Shown: positions 8,089-17,406, counted from the first letter of the stretch. The stretch: DNA of 64,000 nt from Anaerolineales bacterium (GCA_030834895.1 JAUQXA010000060.1:62001-126000), one strand, 5' to 3'. Translations and numbers: made by a program. Notes: a model not told the origin generated them from the sequence alone.

Positions 8089-9798
8089 TTATGGCAACAT
8101 CAGCCTGAGGAATTCCTCTTCGGCTTCGTTCGTCCATTCGCCGTGCGCATTCAGTTTTGCGTAGACTGTGGGCATTTTCTCTTTGAGTTCCTCAAGGCGG
8201 GTGAGTGGCATTTCCTTGATATTGGGGTAGATGACGACCTTTCCGGCCAGCGCGGCATCCTTGACGGCTTGCAGTCCGTCTTTGGCGGCGGTGAGCGAAC
8301 CAATTGCCGCCAGTGAGCGGTTGGGCGACAACTCTCCGCTGTTGGTCTTTTCCAGCACCAGTTCAAAGTCACTCATCAACGACGCCGAATGACCAATGAC
8401 ACGCGTATTGCTCAGGTAGGTCTCGCTCAAGTCCAGGTCAACCATCGTGCCACGTGGGACACCCGCAAACACGTTCATCACGCCATGAGGGGCAAGATAG
8501 GTCGCCGCGTCTGCGATGACAGGCGCGACTGGAGCCAATACCACGATGTCATCGAAGCCCTTCTGCTTCAAAGCGGACATCTTCACTTCGTAGTCGGCTT
8601 TGTTCATCGGGTTGAGACAAATGAATTCGATTCCCTTCGCCTTCGCGTCGGAGGCAAAGGCGTCGCAGAGTTCGCCCAGGCGCATGTCGCTGACATCGGT
8701 GCAGACGATGGTGGAAGGCGGATTGGAAAAATCAATCGCGCGCTGGACGTGCATTCGTCCCATCGGTCCGCCCGCGCCGACGAACCAAACCTTGCCGCCA
8801 GGCTTGAGGTTGGAACGCGCAGGCACATCCTTGTATGCGCCCGCAATGTCATTGCCCTGATTGCCGATATACAGCCAGCGGTGATAATGAACCCGTCCCA
8901 CGTCCACGCTGACTTTGCGGGAGAAGGGCGCGTCTGCCATGATTGCCATCACGCCAAATTGGTCGAGTCGCGGGCTGACTTTTTCCACGAGGTCAGCGTC
9001 GGCGCCGAGGACGACGATGTCATCCACAAACTCGACGGGGGGAGTGCTCACATCGGGGACTTCCATCACTTCGATGCCCAACTCTTTGGCGCGAGTCCGC
9101 AACCAGTTGGCAAACGGTTCGGGGACATTGGTCAACAACAGGCGGCCGGGATGGGAGACAGAATCAAATCCCGTACTGATGGTAAAGGGTTTGTCTCCGC
9201 CCGCACCGAGGATCCATGTCGCTCCGCCATTCTTCAATCCACTGCGGTATTCAAGAGCGTAGGCGGCAACCACGCATGCCCATGGTTCCGTGAGGGCAAT
9301 TTCCGCGTATCCCTTATCCTTGCGGACTTTGATCAGGTTGTTTCCCAGGTCACTGGCATAAATATCCGGCCCGATCAACGAGTATTGCGAAAGTCCGCCT
9401 TGAAACCAATAACCGTACGCAAGCGACTTTCCCTTGACAAGAATGTCGGTTTCCAAAGTCAACCGATCGCCAACTTCGTACTGACCTTGCAGGTCCTTGC
9501 CCACACCGATCACGGTCATCGAAATTTCATGACCCAGTACAATGGGTTCCTTTTGCATATCGCGGAGGATGCGCGGATGGTTCTGTCCCTGCGCAATGAC
9601 CTTGATATCGGAAAAACAAAGTCCGCAGGCATCGTGGCGGATGAGCAGTTCGTCGGGTCGATAGACGGGCAAAGGGACATCAATCGGACGTCCATCTTTG
9701 CCCATGTTTTCAAGTCCCGCGCCATATAGCGGCCACAATTGATAGGCGGCTGGCAGGGGAGTGGCAGCGGAACGGTAATTTTCCAATTTATCGGTCAT
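8089..9798 (-). CDS. long zinc-type medium-chain dehydrogenase
   Basis: The N-terminal GroES-like part is typical of zinc alcohol/sorbitol/threonine dehydrogenases (HDACGLCFSDIK, then LGHEISMTVIGVG, then GDRLTLE). The protein is 569 residues, far longer than the usual 340-370. Two nucleotide-fold-like segments are visible: TWILGAGGDKP around 199-209, and a second VWFVGAGGPMGRMH around 344-357. The C-terminus then follows normal family layout. This suggests an inserted or duplicated Rossmann domain. The substrate is unknown; a deoxysugar acid/alcohol or lactaldehyde is plausible from context. The frame extends to a TTG at 9843, but the ATG at 9798 has GGAG at proper spacing and fits the family. 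Confidence 0.8.
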   Translation of the reverse strand: MTDKLENYRSAATPLPAAYQLWPLYGAGLENMGKDGRPIDVPLPVYRPDELLIRHDACGLCFSDIKVIAQGQNHPRILRDMQKEPIVLGHEISMTVIGVGKDLQGQYEVGDRLTLETDILVKGKSLAYGYWFQGGLSQYSLIGPDIYASDLGNNLIKVRKDKGYAEIALTEPWACVVAAYALEYRSGLKNGGATWILGAGGDKPFTISTGFDSVSHPGRLLLTNVPEPFANWLRTRAKELGIEVMEVPDVSTPPVEFVDDIVVLGADADLVEKVSPRLDQFGVMAIMADAPFSRKVSVDVGRVHYHRWLYIGNQGNDIAGAYKDVPARSNLKPGGKVWFVGAGGPMGRMHVQRAIDFSNPPSTIVCTDVSDMRLGELCDAFASDAKAKGIEFICLNPMNKADYEVKMSALKQKGFDDIVVLAPVAPVIADAATYLAPHGVMNVFAGVPRGTMVDLDLSETYLSNTRVIGHSASLMSDFELVLEKTNSGELSPNRSLAAIGSLTAAKDGLQAVKDAALAGKVVIYPNIKEMPLTRLEELKEKMPTVYAKLNAHGEWTNEAEEEFLRLMLP

Positions 9799-9873
9799 GC
9801 TTTTTCTCCAATTCGATATTGGTAAGTCATTGGTATTTTCCAAACGGGAGGTGGGATTCGAGTCAAGCCTCGA

Positions 9874-11208
9874 TCAAGATAGTCTTTTTACCATCTCGGC
9901 TGGTGAGTGAGCAGATGTAAATTGTTGCAATTTGCCTGTCCCGGCCTGGTCGGGTGATACGAGACGTCCCACCCTGGTATAGAAGTCATTGCGCTCATAA
10001 CGAGTGGGAAGATGAGCCTTCGCCCATTCGCTTTGGTAACCCAAACCCAGAATACGTTGCATCAACGTATGGCCATAGATAAAATACGCGCCCGCCAAAA
10101 ACGGCTCACGCAGGGGAGCTAATTCCGGCGCGTCGAAATCGTCAGCCAGCTTTTGACCATAACTATTCATTTCAGTGCCGATATTCAATGGCAGGTCGAA
10201 CTTTTGAGCGAGCTCCACCACCTCATACAGCTTTTTCACTTTCCCGCGGCGAAGTTCTGGGTCAGCAATGTTCCAGTTGCGATCGGGAATGATATTGAGA
10301 GCAACGACACCCCTGACAATTAGCAACTTGAGCAGTTCTTCCATGGACTGCTCGCCTGCCGACATGCCATCCAACCAAGTGGCACAGGGCAAAGCGCCGC
10401 AGGCGATGATTAGGCGGTTGACCTCTTCCATGCCTGGGAAGGTGTCCGGTCCCGGCTGGGTATAGCCGACCCCGCCGCGCTTCATCAATCTGGCGCGGAT
10501 TGTATTTTGAAATTTGGGTACGTCCCCAATTTGGGCGCGGACCTGTTCCTCGGAAAGCCCCAACTTCTCCGTCCAAAACGGGACAGGGTCGGCGAAGTGT
10601 TTTGCTGCCGCCCGCACATAAGCCGACAGTAAATGACGTTCGGTGGCATTGCCAGCAGGTGTAAGTGGGAGGACATCTTGGTCATAGTCAACCGTCACAG
10701 GCGAAAGGTGGGCGTTGATTCGCTCCACCATGACCCGATTGCGCTGCTCTGCACGATTGCGCATGTCTGCCAGAATCGGAGCAACGTCCACCGGCGCCTG
10801 ACTGGAGGTGAAACCGATGCCCATGTAATAATAAATTCCCGGTTCACCGGGTGAGTTGATCTCACGCGTGGAAAATTCCGGTATATAGACGCGCGTTTCC
10901 ATGCCGGCGCTGCCGCGCACAGCCACATGTCCACATGCATCCAAAAACTCGTCGACACCATCGAGAACATCGAAATCCACAATGCCCAACGCTTTGAAGC
11001 CTTTTTGTTTTGCCAGCCATGCCAGTCCCATCGGGGAGTATCCATATGCATTGAAGGAAAAGAATGTGTGACAGTGCAAATTAACAACTTCCTGTTGAGC
11101 AGGAAGTTGTACATCGGCAGCGATCAAGGCCTCCAGAGCTTCAGCTCGCTTTTGCGGGGAGAAATCATTTAATTGGGACTCGAGGTTGGTCATCATTTCA
11201 GTAGACAT
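9874..11208 (-). CDS. PHP-domain metal-dependent hydrolase-like protein
   Basis: A 444-residue protein whose N-terminal half has the PHP signature: NLHCHTFFSFNAYGYSP, then GFKALGIVDFDVLDG, i.e. the HxH and later metal ligands of phosphoesterases such as histidinol phosphatase and the DNA polymerase PHP domain. The remainder shows no second recognisable domain. It may hydrolyse a phosphate ester. It sits 6 bases after the class II aldolase and in the middle of the rhamnose operon, so a sugar-phosphate substrate is plausible but unproven. Its ribosome site is weak, consistent with translational coupling to the gene before it. Confidence 0.7.
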   Translation of the reverse strand: MSTEMMTNLESQLNDFSPQKRAEALEALIAADVQLPAQQEVVNLHCHTFFSFNAYGYSPMGLAWLAKQKGFKALGIVDFDVLDGVDEFLDACGHVAVRGSAGMETRVYIPEFSTREINSPGEPGIYYYMGIGFTSSQAPVDVAPILADMRNRAEQRNRVMVERINAHLSPVTVDYDQDVLPLTPAGNATERHLLSAYVRAAAKHFADPVPFWTEKLGLSEEQVRAQIGDVPKFQNTIRARLMKRGGVGYTQPGPDTFPGMEEVNRLIIACGALPCATWLDGMSAGEQSMEELLKLLIVRGVVALNIIPDRNWNIADPELRRGKVKKLYEVVELAQKFDLPLNIGTEMNSYGQKLADDFDAPELAPLREPFLAGAYFIYGHTLMQRILGLGYQSEWAKAHLPTRYERNDFYTRVGRLVSPDQAGTGKLQQFTSAHSPAEMVKRLS

Positions 11209-11214
11209 CCGCCA

Positions 11215-11928
11215 TTAATCGAAATACAACTCTTCCAGGGACTTGTTTACCCCTGGAGCGCCGAACAAAGGCAAACTGCGTGTGCGCATGGTATTGCCAA
11301 GGTCGCAAACAGCTTCCCGATCCAATTCCTTGATGTCCCCCACCTGTAATGCAAGCAGGATGGACTTGGCGCTCATTTCCAACAATTCGACAAGCATCAA
11401 TGTCTCGGTGATGCCAGCCCGGGACATGGTCACCAACCCGTGGCTTTCCATAATAAAGCTGTCATATTTGGGCAGAAACGGCACAAAGTTTTCAGCCAGT
11501 TGTTCAGTAAGCGGTTCCGCATACGGAACGAGAGGTACCGGACCAACCTCGATGGTTGTCTCAGGGTAAATCGGACGCATCAACCAGTTCTTCTCTTTGG
11601 AAATTGCCATTGCGCCAACGTTCGGCGCGTGACAGTGGATAACGGAAATGATGTCCTGCCGCAGGTTGAAGAACTTGAGGTACATGGGAGTCTCACCGGT
11701 TGGGCGGCGTTTCCCTTCGACTACCCTGCCTTCCAAATCAATGAAAACCAGGTCTTTGAGACCAATATCTCCTTTATATAACTTGGTGGGTGTGATGAGC
11801 AGCAGGTTATCTTCCAGTCTCCAGGCAAGGTTGCCACCACTGCTGGTCACATACAGGTTTTGCGCCAGTTTGTGGCACACCTTCACGAATTCCTCAGCCT
11901 GCGCTTCGTACTTTTTCAGTAACTTCAT
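11215..11928 (-). CDS. class II aldolase/adducin-family protein (fuculose-phosphate aldolase-like)
   Basis: The 237 residues have the complete class II aldolase zinc site: H98 and H100 (HCHAPN) and H163 (ESHGLV), with a candidate catalytic Glu E79 (GETPMYLKF). This fold covers L-fuculose-1-P and ribulose-5-P enzymes as well as decarboxylases. It is the second aldolase in the operon besides RhaD and, unlike RhaD, keeps the full metal triad. It could be the real dihydroxyacetone-phosphate lyase, or an enzyme for a related sugar such as L-fucose or L-lyxose. AGGAG precedes the ATG. Confidence 0.82.
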   Translation of the reverse strand: MKLLKKYEAQAEEFVKVCHKLAQNLYVTSSGGNLAWRLEDNLLLITPTKLYKGDIGLKDLVFIDLEGRVVEGKRRPTGETPMYLKFFNLRQDIISVIHCHAPNVGAMAISKEKNWLMRPIYPETTIEVGPVPLVPYAEPLTEQLAENFVPFLPKYDSFIMESHGLVTMSRAGITETLMLVELLEMSAKSILLALQVGDIKELDREAVCDLGNTMRTRSLPLFGAPGVNKSLEELYFD

Positions 11929-11986
11929 CGATCGATTCTCCTAATTTCCAAGCCAAGAGGTTGGAGCTAAATGACTGGGCTTTTTT

Positions 11987-13258
11987 CTATGCTCTTTTGA
12001 CAAGCTCGCGTTTCTCGTAATCCTTGATGACCTTCATGAACTCCATACCGACGGGAACGTTCTCTTTCGAGCAGTAATAATCCCAGACTGCGCCGGCAGG
12101 CATGACTTTGAGTTCCTCCTGTAAGGCGAGCCGCTGTGAATAATCTCCATCGAATTCACTTTGCCTGAGCAGGTCAAACGGTTCGAGCAAGGCATTCAGC
12201 AGTCCGCGCAGGGTACTGCGCGCGCCAATTGTCCACGCGGCGATGCGGTTGATGCTGGCGTCGAAATAATCCAGCCCGATATGGACCCGCTCCAAAGCCC
12301 TGTTACGGACGATTTCCTGGGTGATGGCTTGCAGGTCATCGTTGAAAGTGACGACGTGGTCGCTGTCCCAGCGCACGCCGCGACTGACGTGCAGCAGCAA
12401 CTGGTCAAGGTAAATCAACAGGGAGGAGATTTTATCCGCAATGGTTTCAGTTGGGTGGAAGTGACCTGCGTCAAGCGTCAGCAGAATTTTGCGACTCAAT
12501 GCGTACGCGGCATAGAATTCCATGGAACCAACCACATAACTTTCAGAACCGATACCGAAGAGTTTTGGCTCGACCGCGTCGAGGTTGTAACGCGGGTCGA
12601 TTTTTTCAGCCAGGACCATGTCGAGGGATTCGAGAAGCAGGCGTCGGGGTGTTCGGCGATCCGTGGGGGAGTCTTTATATCCATCTGGAATCCAGATGTT
12701 CGTCACGGCAGGAGTGCCGAGTTCTTTCCCAAAGTATTCACCTATCTTGCGGCTGGCAATACAGTGCTCCACCCAAAACTGGCGAATGCCTTCGTCTTGA
12801 TGGGAAAGCGTGAAACCATCAGCGGCTTTGGGATGTGAGAAACAGGTTGGGTTGAAGTCCACGCCGTGGTTGTTTGCCTTCGCCCAATCCTTCCAACCCG
12901 AAAAGTGGCGCGGCTCGATTTTGTTGCGTTCAACTTTTTGATCGGATTCGAGATAGATGGCATGAAGGTTGAGTCGGTGCGAACCTGGCAACAGGCTGTA
13001 GACCAGATCGAGGTCACGGCGAAGTTCATCCGCATTACGGGCTTTGCCGGGATAATTTCCCGTGGTTGCAATGCCGCCGCCGAGTTCGCCGCCTGGGTTT
13101 TCGAATCCGCCCACGTCGTCGCCCTGCCAGCAATGCAGGCTGATCGAAACAGATTTCAGTGTGGCAAGCGTCTTTTCAGTATTCACGCCGAGAGCGGCGT
13201 AATGTTCTTTTGCAAGAGCATAAGCCTGTTCGATTTGAGTTTGGGAGGGTTGGGTCAT
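11987..13258 (-). CDS. rhaA: L-rhamnose isomerase
   Basis: Converts L-rhamnose to L-rhamnulose. The protein is 423 residues from the chosen start. It shows the RhaA barrel landmarks VSISLHCWQGDDV, GSHRLNLHA, then a metal-binding LTLDAGHFHPTE and HVSRGVRWDSDHV. The frame opens at 13315, but the ATG at 13256-13258 has AGGTG at good spacing and begins at MTQPSQ, as in homologues. It is followed within the operon by an aldolase-family gene; it lies 135 bases after rhaD with a repeat palindrome between them. Confidence 0.95.
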   Translation of the reverse strand: MTQPSQTQIEQAYALAKEHYAALGVNTEKTLATLKSVSISLHCWQGDDVGGFENPGGELGGGIATTGNYPGKARNADELRRDLDLVYSLLPGSHRLNLHAIYLESDQKVERNKIEPRHFSGWKDWAKANNHGVDFNPTCFSHPKAADGFTLSHQDEGIRQFWVEHCIASRKIGEYFGKELGTPAVTNIWIPDGYKDSPTDRRTPRRLLLESLDMVLAEKIDPRYNLDAVEPKLFGIGSESYVVGSMEFYAAYALSRKILLTLDAGHFHPTETIADKISSLLIYLDQLLLHVSRGVRWDSDHVVTFNDDLQAITQEIVRNRALERVHIGLDYFDASINRIAAWTIGARSTLRGLLNALLEPFDLLRQSEFDGDYSQRLALQEELKVMPAGAVWDYYCSKENVPVGMEFMKVIKDYEKRELVKRA

Positions 13259-13316
13259 TATTTCACCTTTTAGAGAGTATTTTCTAAGTCCGAATTTTAT
13301 GAAAGATAAAAGCATT

Positions 13317-13380
13317 CACCGCGGAGAACACGGAGTCCACAGAGTTTTTTTTCTCCGTGCTCTTTGTGGCCTCCGTGGTA
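13317..13380. repeat. imperfect intergenic palindrome (CACGGAG type)
   Basis: A left arm of CACCGCGGAGAACACGGAG... and a right arm of CTCCGTGCTCTTTGTGGCC... with ACCG/CGGT-like ends flank an eight-T centre. Elements of this CACGGAG/CTCCGTG style are dispersed in many environmental bacterial genomes. It is intercistronic (rhaD to rhaA), so it would form a hairpin in the operon mRNA. Confidence 0.6.
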
Positions 13381-13393
13381 GCGAAACGGTTTT

Positions 13394-14215
13394 TTAGAAA
13401 ATCGTCTGCGGAACATTGAACGTCTTGCAAATTAAGCGGATCTCGTCCACAGTCAAACCTTCGCCAATTTCATGCACGCCGAGGTTGAGATATTCGTACT
13501 TCGCCGCCGTCTCGGCATATTCCACCCGGTCGGCGGCACGTTTGACAGACACATCCGAACGTGCCATCACGCCATGCTTTGCCCAAATGACAATCCGATG
13601 TTTGCGTAACGCCTCGACATTGCCTGACATTAATTCAGGCGAACCCGGGAGTTTGAAGGGAATGAAGCCAATCCCTTCGGGAAGATTGATGATGGTTTCA
13701 GGCTGCCAGCGTAGGAGATGGGTATTCAAATACTGCTCATCCTGATAGCGCGGGATATGACTCAAGTAAGTCAGATGCACAGGTTGAGCGTGAATGACCG
13801 CATGAAAGTTTGTGCCTGTCAGACAAACCTGATCGTAGTGTACAGCGAGATGGGAATTGAATTCACTTGTCACGCGCTCGAAGCGGCGATGATACGATGT
13901 GTAGAGTTTGCCGGTCCTGCCGCCTTCATTGACAACGATGCAGGCGATGTTGGCGGTCGGTTCGTCAATGATCTCGCGCAGGCGGCGTCCCGAGCCGCTG
14001 ACAAGGAAGGTCGCGCCCGCCATTTCAGGGACGGCTTGTGGCAGTTCGATCTCTTCAACCACTGGAAAACGCGTGCGGACTTCCACCTGCCAGCGCATGC
14101 AAACGGAAATATTTCCCGCCGCGCCTTCACTGGCTTCGATCTCAGCAAGATGCCTGCCGGCTTCACCCATCATGGTGAGCAGGTCGTCAAGTTCGGGATA
14201 GGGTGCTTCAATCAT
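13394..14215 (-). CDS. rhaD: rhamnulose-1-phosphate aldolase
   Basis: Cleaves L-rhamnulose-1-phosphate to dihydroxyacetone phosphate and L-lactaldehyde. The 273-residue protein matches RhaD in FLVSGSGRRLR (70-80), TSEFNSH with E118 as catalytic Glu, GIGFIPFKLPGS and IWAKHGV (H214). The metal-ligand segment reads IHAQPVH: H142 is kept, but the position of the second zinc His is Q144. This is either a divergent subgroup ligand or a changed site, with H147 a possible substitute. GAGG lies 8 bases before the ATG. It sits between rhaB and rhaA, which supports the assignment. Confidence 0.88.
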   Translation of the reverse strand: MIEAPYPELDDLLTMMGEAGRHLAEIEASEGAAGNISVCMRWQVEVRTRFPVVEEIELPQAVPEMAGATFLVSGSGRRLREIIDEPTANIACIVVNEGGRTGKLYTSYHRRFERVTSEFNSHLAVHYDQVCLTGTNFHAVIHAQPVHLTYLSHIPRYQDEQYLNTHLLRWQPETIINLPEGIGFIPFKLPGSPELMSGNVEALRKHRIVIWAKHGVMARSDVSVKRAADRVEYAETAAKYEYLNLGVHEIGEGLTVDEIRLICKTFNVPQTIF

Positions 14216-14297
14216 TTTATTTACCTCGGAGTCTCGGAGTCAAAAGTCTGGAAATTTTTGACTCCCAAATACACTCCGACATTGTCCTCAGCGGGGA

Positions 14298-15785
14298 TTA
14301 CAAGATGTCGGAGTCCAATAACGATAATAGTTTTGCATATGCCTCATCCCAGCCACTACCGTGAACAGGGTGATATTCTTCGACGTCAAAAGAGGCGCGC
14401 ACCACGACACGCGCGTCTGATAATGAACCGAGATGTTTCAATCCAATGGCTTGCATCAGCACATTACCAATGGCAGTCGCTTCGACAGGACCCGTAACCA
14501 CGACGCGATTGGTGGCGCTTGCAGTAAACTGGTTCAATAGGCGGTTCTTCGTCCCGCCGCCGATGATATGGATCGGTGCGAATTTCTTTGCAGTGAGTTC
14601 CTCCAGGCGTTCCAGAACCCAGCGATATTTCAATGCAATACTTTCCAGCACCACACGAATGACTTCACCCTTCGTGTGCGGTGCGGGCTGATTCGTTTCG
14701 GTGCAATATCTCCTAATTCGTTCAGGCATATCACCTGCGTGCAGGAAATTGGAATGGTCCGGGTCAATCACAGCCAAAAATGGTTTTGCTTCCGAAGCAA
14801 GCTGGGTGATCTCATCATAAGACAGGTCATCGCCCTGGCGCGCCCATGTCCGCCTGCATTCCTGCACCAGCCACAAGCCCATGATGTTTTTGGAAAGCCG
14901 CCACGTGCCAAATACACCGCCCTCGTTGGTAAAGTTGTATCGCAATGCCCTTTCATCCAGCGACGGCTGTGCAGCTTCCACGCCCATAATGGACCATGTC
15001 CCAGAACTGATCCACGCAAAATCCTGATTCTGTGCGGGGACGGCGACCACCGCCGAGCCTGTGTCGTGACATGCGGGGGCGACAATTCTGACTCCGTTCG
15101 CGCCTGTCTCTTCGGCCACTTCTGGGAGCAAAGTCCCGATCGACGAGCCAGGGTTGGTTACAGGCCTGAAAAAATGTGTCGGGATGTTTAACGCATTCAG
15201 CACAGGAGTCGCCCAATCCCGTTTGCGCGGGTCGAGACATTGGGTTGTTGTCGCGTGGGTGAATTCGTTGGTGATCTCTCCGCTTAGAAAATAATTGAAC
15301 AGGTCGGGGATGGTAAGAAAGGTCTTTGCAACATCCAAAAGTGGGGATTTTTGCAGGGACATCGACAGCAGTTGATAGAGCGTATTGATCTGCATGAACT
15401 GAATACCCGTGTTTGCAAATATTTCTTCGCGGGGCATACGTTTGAAGGCTTCCTCCAACATGCCGTCGGTGCGCTCATCGCGGTAATGGAAGGGATTCGA
15501 TAATAGCGCTTTGTTTCTGTCAAGCAGGGCAAAATCAACACCCCAGGTGTCGAGACCAACACCTTCCAGCTTTGCACCGCTCTTCACAGCAGCCGCAATC
15601 CCAGCCTTGATCTCACTCCATAGCCGCAATACATCCCAATGAATACCATCAGGCAGCCGCACGGGGCCATTTGGAAAGCGATGGGTTTCGGCGAGGGATA
15701 ATTTTCCATCCGCCAGCGAGCCGACGATGGCGCGTCCGCTTTCCGCACCGAGGTCAAGAGCCAGATAATTGCGTAGTGTCGTCAT
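14298..15785 (-). CDS. rhaB: L-rhamnulokinase
   Basis: A 495-residue FGGY-family kinase that phosphorylates L-rhamnulose at O1. The N-terminal ATPase fold begins YLALDLGAESGRA, and VGLDTWGVDFALLD and the FHYRDERTDGM segment are characteristic of rhamnulokinase rather than glycerol or xylulose kinase. The C-terminal FGGY part has HIIGGGTKNRLLNQ and GPVEATAIGN. It starts 3 bases after rhaM stops, so it is translationally coupled. The order mutarotase-kinase-aldolase-isomerase matches a complete rhamnose pathway. Confidence 0.94.
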   Translation of the reverse strand: MTTLRNYLALDLGAESGRAIVGSLADGKLSLAETHRFPNGPVRLPDGIHWDVLRLWSEIKAGIAAAVKSGAKLEGVGLDTWGVDFALLDRNKALLSNPFHYRDERTDGMLEEAFKRMPREEIFANTGIQFMQINTLYQLLSMSLQKSPLLDVAKTFLTIPDLFNYFLSGEITNEFTHATTTQCLDPRKRDWATPVLNALNIPTHFFRPVTNPGSSIGTLLPEVAEETGANGVRIVAPACHDTGSAVVAVPAQNQDFAWISSGTWSIMGVEAAQPSLDERALRYNFTNEGGVFGTWRLSKNIMGLWLVQECRRTWARQGDDLSYDEITQLASEAKPFLAVIDPDHSNFLHAGDMPERIRRYCTETNQPAPHTKGEVIRVVLESIALKYRWVLERLEELTAKKFAPIHIIGGGTKNRLLNQFTASATNRVVVTGPVEATAIGNVLMQAIGLKHLGSLSDARVVVRASFDVEEYHPVHGSGWDEAYAKLLSLLDSDIL

Positions 15786-15788
15786 GGT

Positions 15789-16106
15789 TTAGTCCAGGTG
15801 AAAATATTCTTCGAGTTCCACAAATGTTTCATCGGGACGCGCATTGGCATCCACAAACGGTGACATGAATTCCTGCCAGCGGGTGTTGATTTCCTTTGCC
15901 GCCATTTTCGCCTGCGCCACCGAGAGACTTTCCTCTGTTTCAAAGTAACCGAAGATCAAGCCGTCTTCACGTAAAAATAATGAATAATTATGCCAGCCGG
16001 TTTCGCGCAGCGCATCCAGCATTTCGGGCCAGACGTGCTTGTGATGTTCCTTATACTCTGCAAGGCGGTCTTTGCGGACTTTGAATTGAAATCCAACGCG
16101 TTTCAT
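15789..16106 (-). CDS. rhaM: L-rhamnose mutarotase
   Basis: Interconverts alpha and beta anomers of L-rhamnose to feed the isomerase. The 105-residue ferredoxin-like protein carries the family core: GFQFKVR, then YKEHHKHVWPEM with the conserved His, then NYSLFLREDGLIFGYFE and the C-terminal Phe/Leu-rich end. The frame extends to 16160, but the ATG at 16104-16106 has AGGAG and gives normal family length. It follows the binding-protein gene after a hairpin. Confidence 0.93.
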   Translation of the reverse strand: MKRVGFQFKVRKDRLAEYKEHHKHVWPEMLDALRETGWHNYSLFLREDGLIFGYFETEESLSVAQAKMAAKEINTRWQEFMSPFVDANARPDETFVELEEYFHLD

Positions 16107-16134
16107 GCATGCCACTCCTGATTTAATCAAACCG

Positions 16135-16177
16135 TCACTTCGGCAATCAACAAGTTCCAAGCCAATTGCCGAAGTGA
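16135..16177 (-). promoter_or_regulatory. hairpin downstream of the rhamnose-binding protein gene
   Basis: Perfect 13-bp inverted repeat TCACTTCGGCAAT / ATTGCCGAAGTGA with a 17-base loop, 37 bases after the binding-protein stop and before rhaM. There is no convincing U-tract on the coding strand. It probably acts as a 3' stabiliser or partial attenuator that raises binding-protein output relative to the downstream enzymes. Confidence 0.65.
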
Positions 16178-16214
16178 CTTATTTTAAACCTTACTTATCC
16201 AGATACACTCAATC

Positions 16215-17321
16215 CTACCAATTGGAGTCGTCGATGTTGGTTTTGTCCCAGATGAACGGCAGGCCAAGCAGGATGTTGACACCAAGGTCGGCGTCTTCCT
16301 GAATGGTGTATTCGCCGAGTTTGCCGGCGGTGAACTTCTCACCGGGTTCGCCCTTGATCTTGCCGGTGGCAAGCGCTTCGAGGACGTAGATGGAGAGGTA
16401 GCCAAGGTCGCCGGGGTTCCAAAGGGCAAATTCAGGAGCAGCGCCGTTCTTGACGTATTCACGCATCTGGTTCGGGGTGCCGAGACCGGTAACTGCAACT
16501 TTGCCGATCAAGCCGGCATCGGTGACGGCGCGGGCGGAGGCGGCAATACCAACGGTGGTCGGGGCAATGATGACCTTGAGGTTGGGATACTTGGTGAACA
16601 GAGCCTGGGCTTCGTTGTAGCTCTTGGTGTCATCGTCATCGCCGTAGACAACTTCGACGAGGTTGAGCTTGGAGTATTCCGGCTTCTTGAGTTCTTCCTT
16701 CATTACCTCGATCCAGGCGTTCTGGTTCGGGGCGGTGGAGGTGGCGCTCAGGATGGCGATGTCGCCGCCATCGGGAGCCAGGTCGAGAGCCATCTTGATT
16801 TCAATCGCGCCGATGTCATGCAGGACGGCTTGATTGATGTGAAGCACGCGGCCGTCCTTGCCAATCGCGGAGTCCCAGGAAACGACCGGGATGCCGGCGG
16901 CAATGGCTTCCTTGCCAGTCGGGACCAGGGCGTCTGAGTCGTTGGCGGAAACAGCCAGACCGCTGACTTTCTGTGCGATCAGTGAGTTGAGCAGCTGAAT
17001 TTGCTCGGTGGCGTCGGCGTTCGCAGAACCCTGGTACAGAACTGTCACGCCCAATTCCTTGGCAGCTTCCTGTGCGCCATTGTTCGCGGTGTCGAAGTAG
17101 GGATTGCCGAGATTCTTGGGAACCAACACAAAGGTCAACGGGCCAGCGGCGGCAGGGGGCTCCGTTGCGGCGGGAGCCTCAGTGGCGGCGGGAGCGGCGG
17201 CGGGGGGCTCGGTTGCAGCGGGAGCAGGGGCGGGAGCCTCGGTAGCGGGCGCTCCACATGCACTCAATAACATGCTGAGGGCTATGAGAGCGGTCAACAG
17301 AACGAACAACGAACGTTTCAT
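16215..17321 (-). CDS. rhaS: rhamnose ABC importer, solute-binding lipoprotein
   Basis: A 368-residue lipoprotein with a signal peptide ending LLSAC (lipidated Cys near residue 22). An Ala/Pro/Thr/Glu linker follows, then a periplasmic-binding protein type I (RbsB/LsrB-like) fold starting TFVLVPKNLGNPYFD. The late segment TGLGTPNQMREYVKNG is typical of rhamnose/AI-2-type binding proteins. It captures L-rhamnose at the cell surface for the adjacent permeases. The frame runs upstream to 17420; the ATG at 17319-17321 has AAGGAG and begins the signal peptide. The name follows the rhizobial rhamnose transporter, not the E. coli regulator RhaS. Confidence 0.9.
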   Translation of the reverse strand: MKRSLFVLLTALIALSMLLSACGAPATEAPAPAPAATEPPAAAPAATEAPAATEPPAAAGPLTFVLVPKNLGNPYFDTANNGAQEAAKELGVTVLYQGSANADATEQIQLLNSLIAQKVSGLAVSANDSDALVPTGKEAIAAGIPVVSWDSAIGKDGRVLHINQAVLHDIGAIEIKMALDLAPDGGDIAILSATSTAPNQNAWIEVMKEELKKPEYSKLNLVEVVYGDDDDTKSYNEAQALFTKYPNLKVIIAPTTVGIAASARAVTDAGLIGKVAVTGLGTPNQMREYVKNGAAPEFALWNPGDLGYLSIYVLEALATGKIKGEPGEKFTAGKLGEYTIQEDADLGVNILLGLPFIWDKTNIDDSNW

Positions 17322-17406
17322 ACTCTTTTCTCCTTCTAAACAATTTAGAGTTTCAAGCCAACAAGTACGCACCTGTTGTAGCTTCCGTGAAAGAAAAGCG
17401 CCTGTT

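Noticed and set aside
8389..9729. 446-codon plus-strand frame opposite the long dehydrogenase
   Set aside because: Antisense shadow; codon pattern mirrors the real gene and no motif is found.
13317..13380. Intrinsic terminator between rhaD and rhaA
   Set aside because: The T-run is inside the loop, not after the stem, so it reads as a dispersed palindrome.
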